Below the pieces are notes generated by a model. The model did not search any database. It was not told the origin of the DNA and worked only from the letters and a program-made list of their open reading frames with translations. The translations under genes were made by a program, and so were the position numbers. Below are positions 4,683 through 5,536 of a stretch of DNA of 5,536 nucleotides, one piece after another (within the stretch, counting starts at the first letter, position 1; each line of letters starts with the position of its first letter). The stretch is from Candidatus Poseidonia sp. (GTDB lineage Archaea > Thermoplasmatota > Poseidoniia > Poseidoniales > Poseidoniaceae): NCBI GenBank assembly GCA_013330155.1, contig DUIU01000025.1:1-5536 (forward strand), read 5' to 3'.

Positions 4683-5536
4683 GCAATCATGGCTTCGGCG
4701 ACCTTGAGGAAACCAGCCACGTTTGCACCAAACACATAATCTCCTTCACGGCCGTACTTCTTGGCCGTTTCAGAGGCGTTCTTGTGAATGTTGACCATGA
4801 TGCCCTCAAGCTTCTGGTCCACTTCTTCTCGAGTCCAAGGCATGCGGAGCGAATTTTGGGACATTTCCAGTCCGGAGGTGGCTACACCACCAGCATTGCT
4901 TGCCTTACCTGGGGCGAAAAGAATACCTGCTTCTTGGAAAACCTCAACGGCTTCAGGAGTGCAAGGCATGTTGGCGCCTTCGCCAACAGCGATGACCTTG
5001 TTGGCCACCAACATCTTGGCTTCCTCGCCGTTCAATTCGTTCTGAGTAGCACAGGGGAGTGCAACGTCAACATCAACACCCCAAAGGCCGTTCAAGGAAG
5101 GCTCTGGAGCACTGGCTGTGAAGGTTGCCGAGGGATATTGCTTGGCGTATTCCGAGATGCGCCCCCGTCGGTTGTTCTTCAGGTCCATCACCCAAGCGAG
5201 TTTCTCACGGTCAATACCGTCAGGGTCGTGGATGAATCCAGAGGAATCTGAGAAGGTGACAGGCTTACCACCGAGGTCCAGAACTTTTTCACAGGCGAAT
5301 TGAGCCACGTTTCCTGATCCTGAAATCGAAACAACCGCGCCTTCAAACGACTTGCCTTTGGTCGCAAGCATTTCGCGGGCGAAGTAGACAAGACCGTATC
5401 CAGTGGCCTCCGGTCGAATAAGGGACCCACCGTAAGCAAGGCCCTTTCCAGTCAAAACACCGGCTTGGAATTCGTTGCGAAGGCGCTTGTACATACCAAA
5501 CATGTAGCCGATCTCTCGACCTCCAACGCCGATGTC
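4667..5536 (-). CDS. gdhA: NADP-type glutamate dehydrogenase (C-terminal part, 5' end outside window)
   Basis: This enzyme interconverts glutamate with 2-oxoglutarate and ammonia and is a main entry point for ammonia into central metabolism. The visible 289 residues are about two thirds of the roughly 445-residue hexameric family, so about 155 N-terminal residues, including the substrate lysines, lie beyond the window. The frame is open to the edge, starting DIGVGGREIGYM, whose Asp likely matches the catalytic aspartate of the family. Next come GKGLAYGGSLIRPEATGYG (30-48), the Rossmann turn SGSGNVA (72-78) for nucleotide binding, DSSGFIHDPDG after the second strand (a region linked to NADP preference), PCATQNELN, GEGANMPCTPEA and the signature FAPGKASNAGGVATSGLEMS. 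It resembles Escherichia coli GdhA almost segment by segment, more than the typical archaeal enzyme, which suggests ancestry by transfer from bacteria. It converges on, and overlaps by 16 bases, the small membrane protein gene. Confidence 0.96.
   Translation of the reverse strand, partial: DIGVGGREIGYMFGMYKRLRNEFQAGVLTGKGLAYGGSLIRPEATGYGLVYFAREMLATKGKSFEGAVVSISGSGNVAQFACEKVLDLGGKPVTFSDSSGFIHDPDGIDREKLAWVMDLKNNRRGRISEYAKQYPSATFTASAPEPSLNGLWGVDVDVALPCATQNELNGEEAKMLVANKVIAVGEGANMPCTPEAVEVFQEAGILFAPGKASNAGGVATSGLEMSQNSLRMPWTREEVDQKLEGIMVNIHKNASETAKKYGREGDYVFGANVAGFLKVAEAMIAQGVV

Noticed and set aside
4679..5251. A 190-codon plus-strand open frame opposite gdhA
   Set aside because: It is antisense to a strongly conserved enzyme and its translation shows no family features; it is a shadow of the gdhA codons.

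Overview
The window looks like a piece of a euryarchaeal genome, most likely a marine Poseidoniales (Marine Group II) archaeon or a close relative. An archaeal RNA polymerase A'' subunit is followed by the archaeal/eukaryotic-type ribosomal protein L30e. Next comes a very large secreted protein with calcium-binding thrombospondin type-3 repeats and a C-terminal membrane anchor, a type I associate from memory with that group. The lineage call is inference, because no 16S gene or lineage-specific marker is present.

Layout. Positions 2-520 (+) hold the 3' part of the RNA polymerase A''-type gene. Positions 565-864 (+) encode L30e behind a strong GGAGG ribosome-binding site. Positions 861-4388 (+) encode a 1175-residue surface protein whose GTG start overlaps the L30e stop codon (GTGA). 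Positions 4407-4682 (+) encode a 91-residue two-helix membrane protein of unknown function. On the opposite strand, 4667-5536 is the C-terminal two thirds of a bacterial-type NADP glutamate dehydrogenase, which converges on and overlaps the small membrane protein gene by 16 bases. Every base lies in or within about 45 bases of a gene. I see no tRNA, rRNA, CRISPR array, insertion sequence or clear terminator.

How the parts relate. The first two genes are the end of the conserved archaeal transcription/translation cluster. In many archaea L30e is followed by nusA, rps12 and rps7. Here that order is broken and a surface-protein gene is tightly coupled to L30e. The surface protein reads as a signal peptide, a seven-repeat beta-propeller-like ectodomain, a cysteine-paired acidic stalk of type-3 repeats, one transmembrane helix, and an intracellular tail with a duplicated QVAxPNFxAQP element and a terminal YY...GYP...A..YTQQYF motif. 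Glutamate dehydrogenase links ammonia assimilation and 2-oxoglutarate and is probably a separate unit.

I do not see a clearly new multi-gene system. The most interesting items are the modular surface protein, its tail motif, and its position inside a housekeeping cluster.
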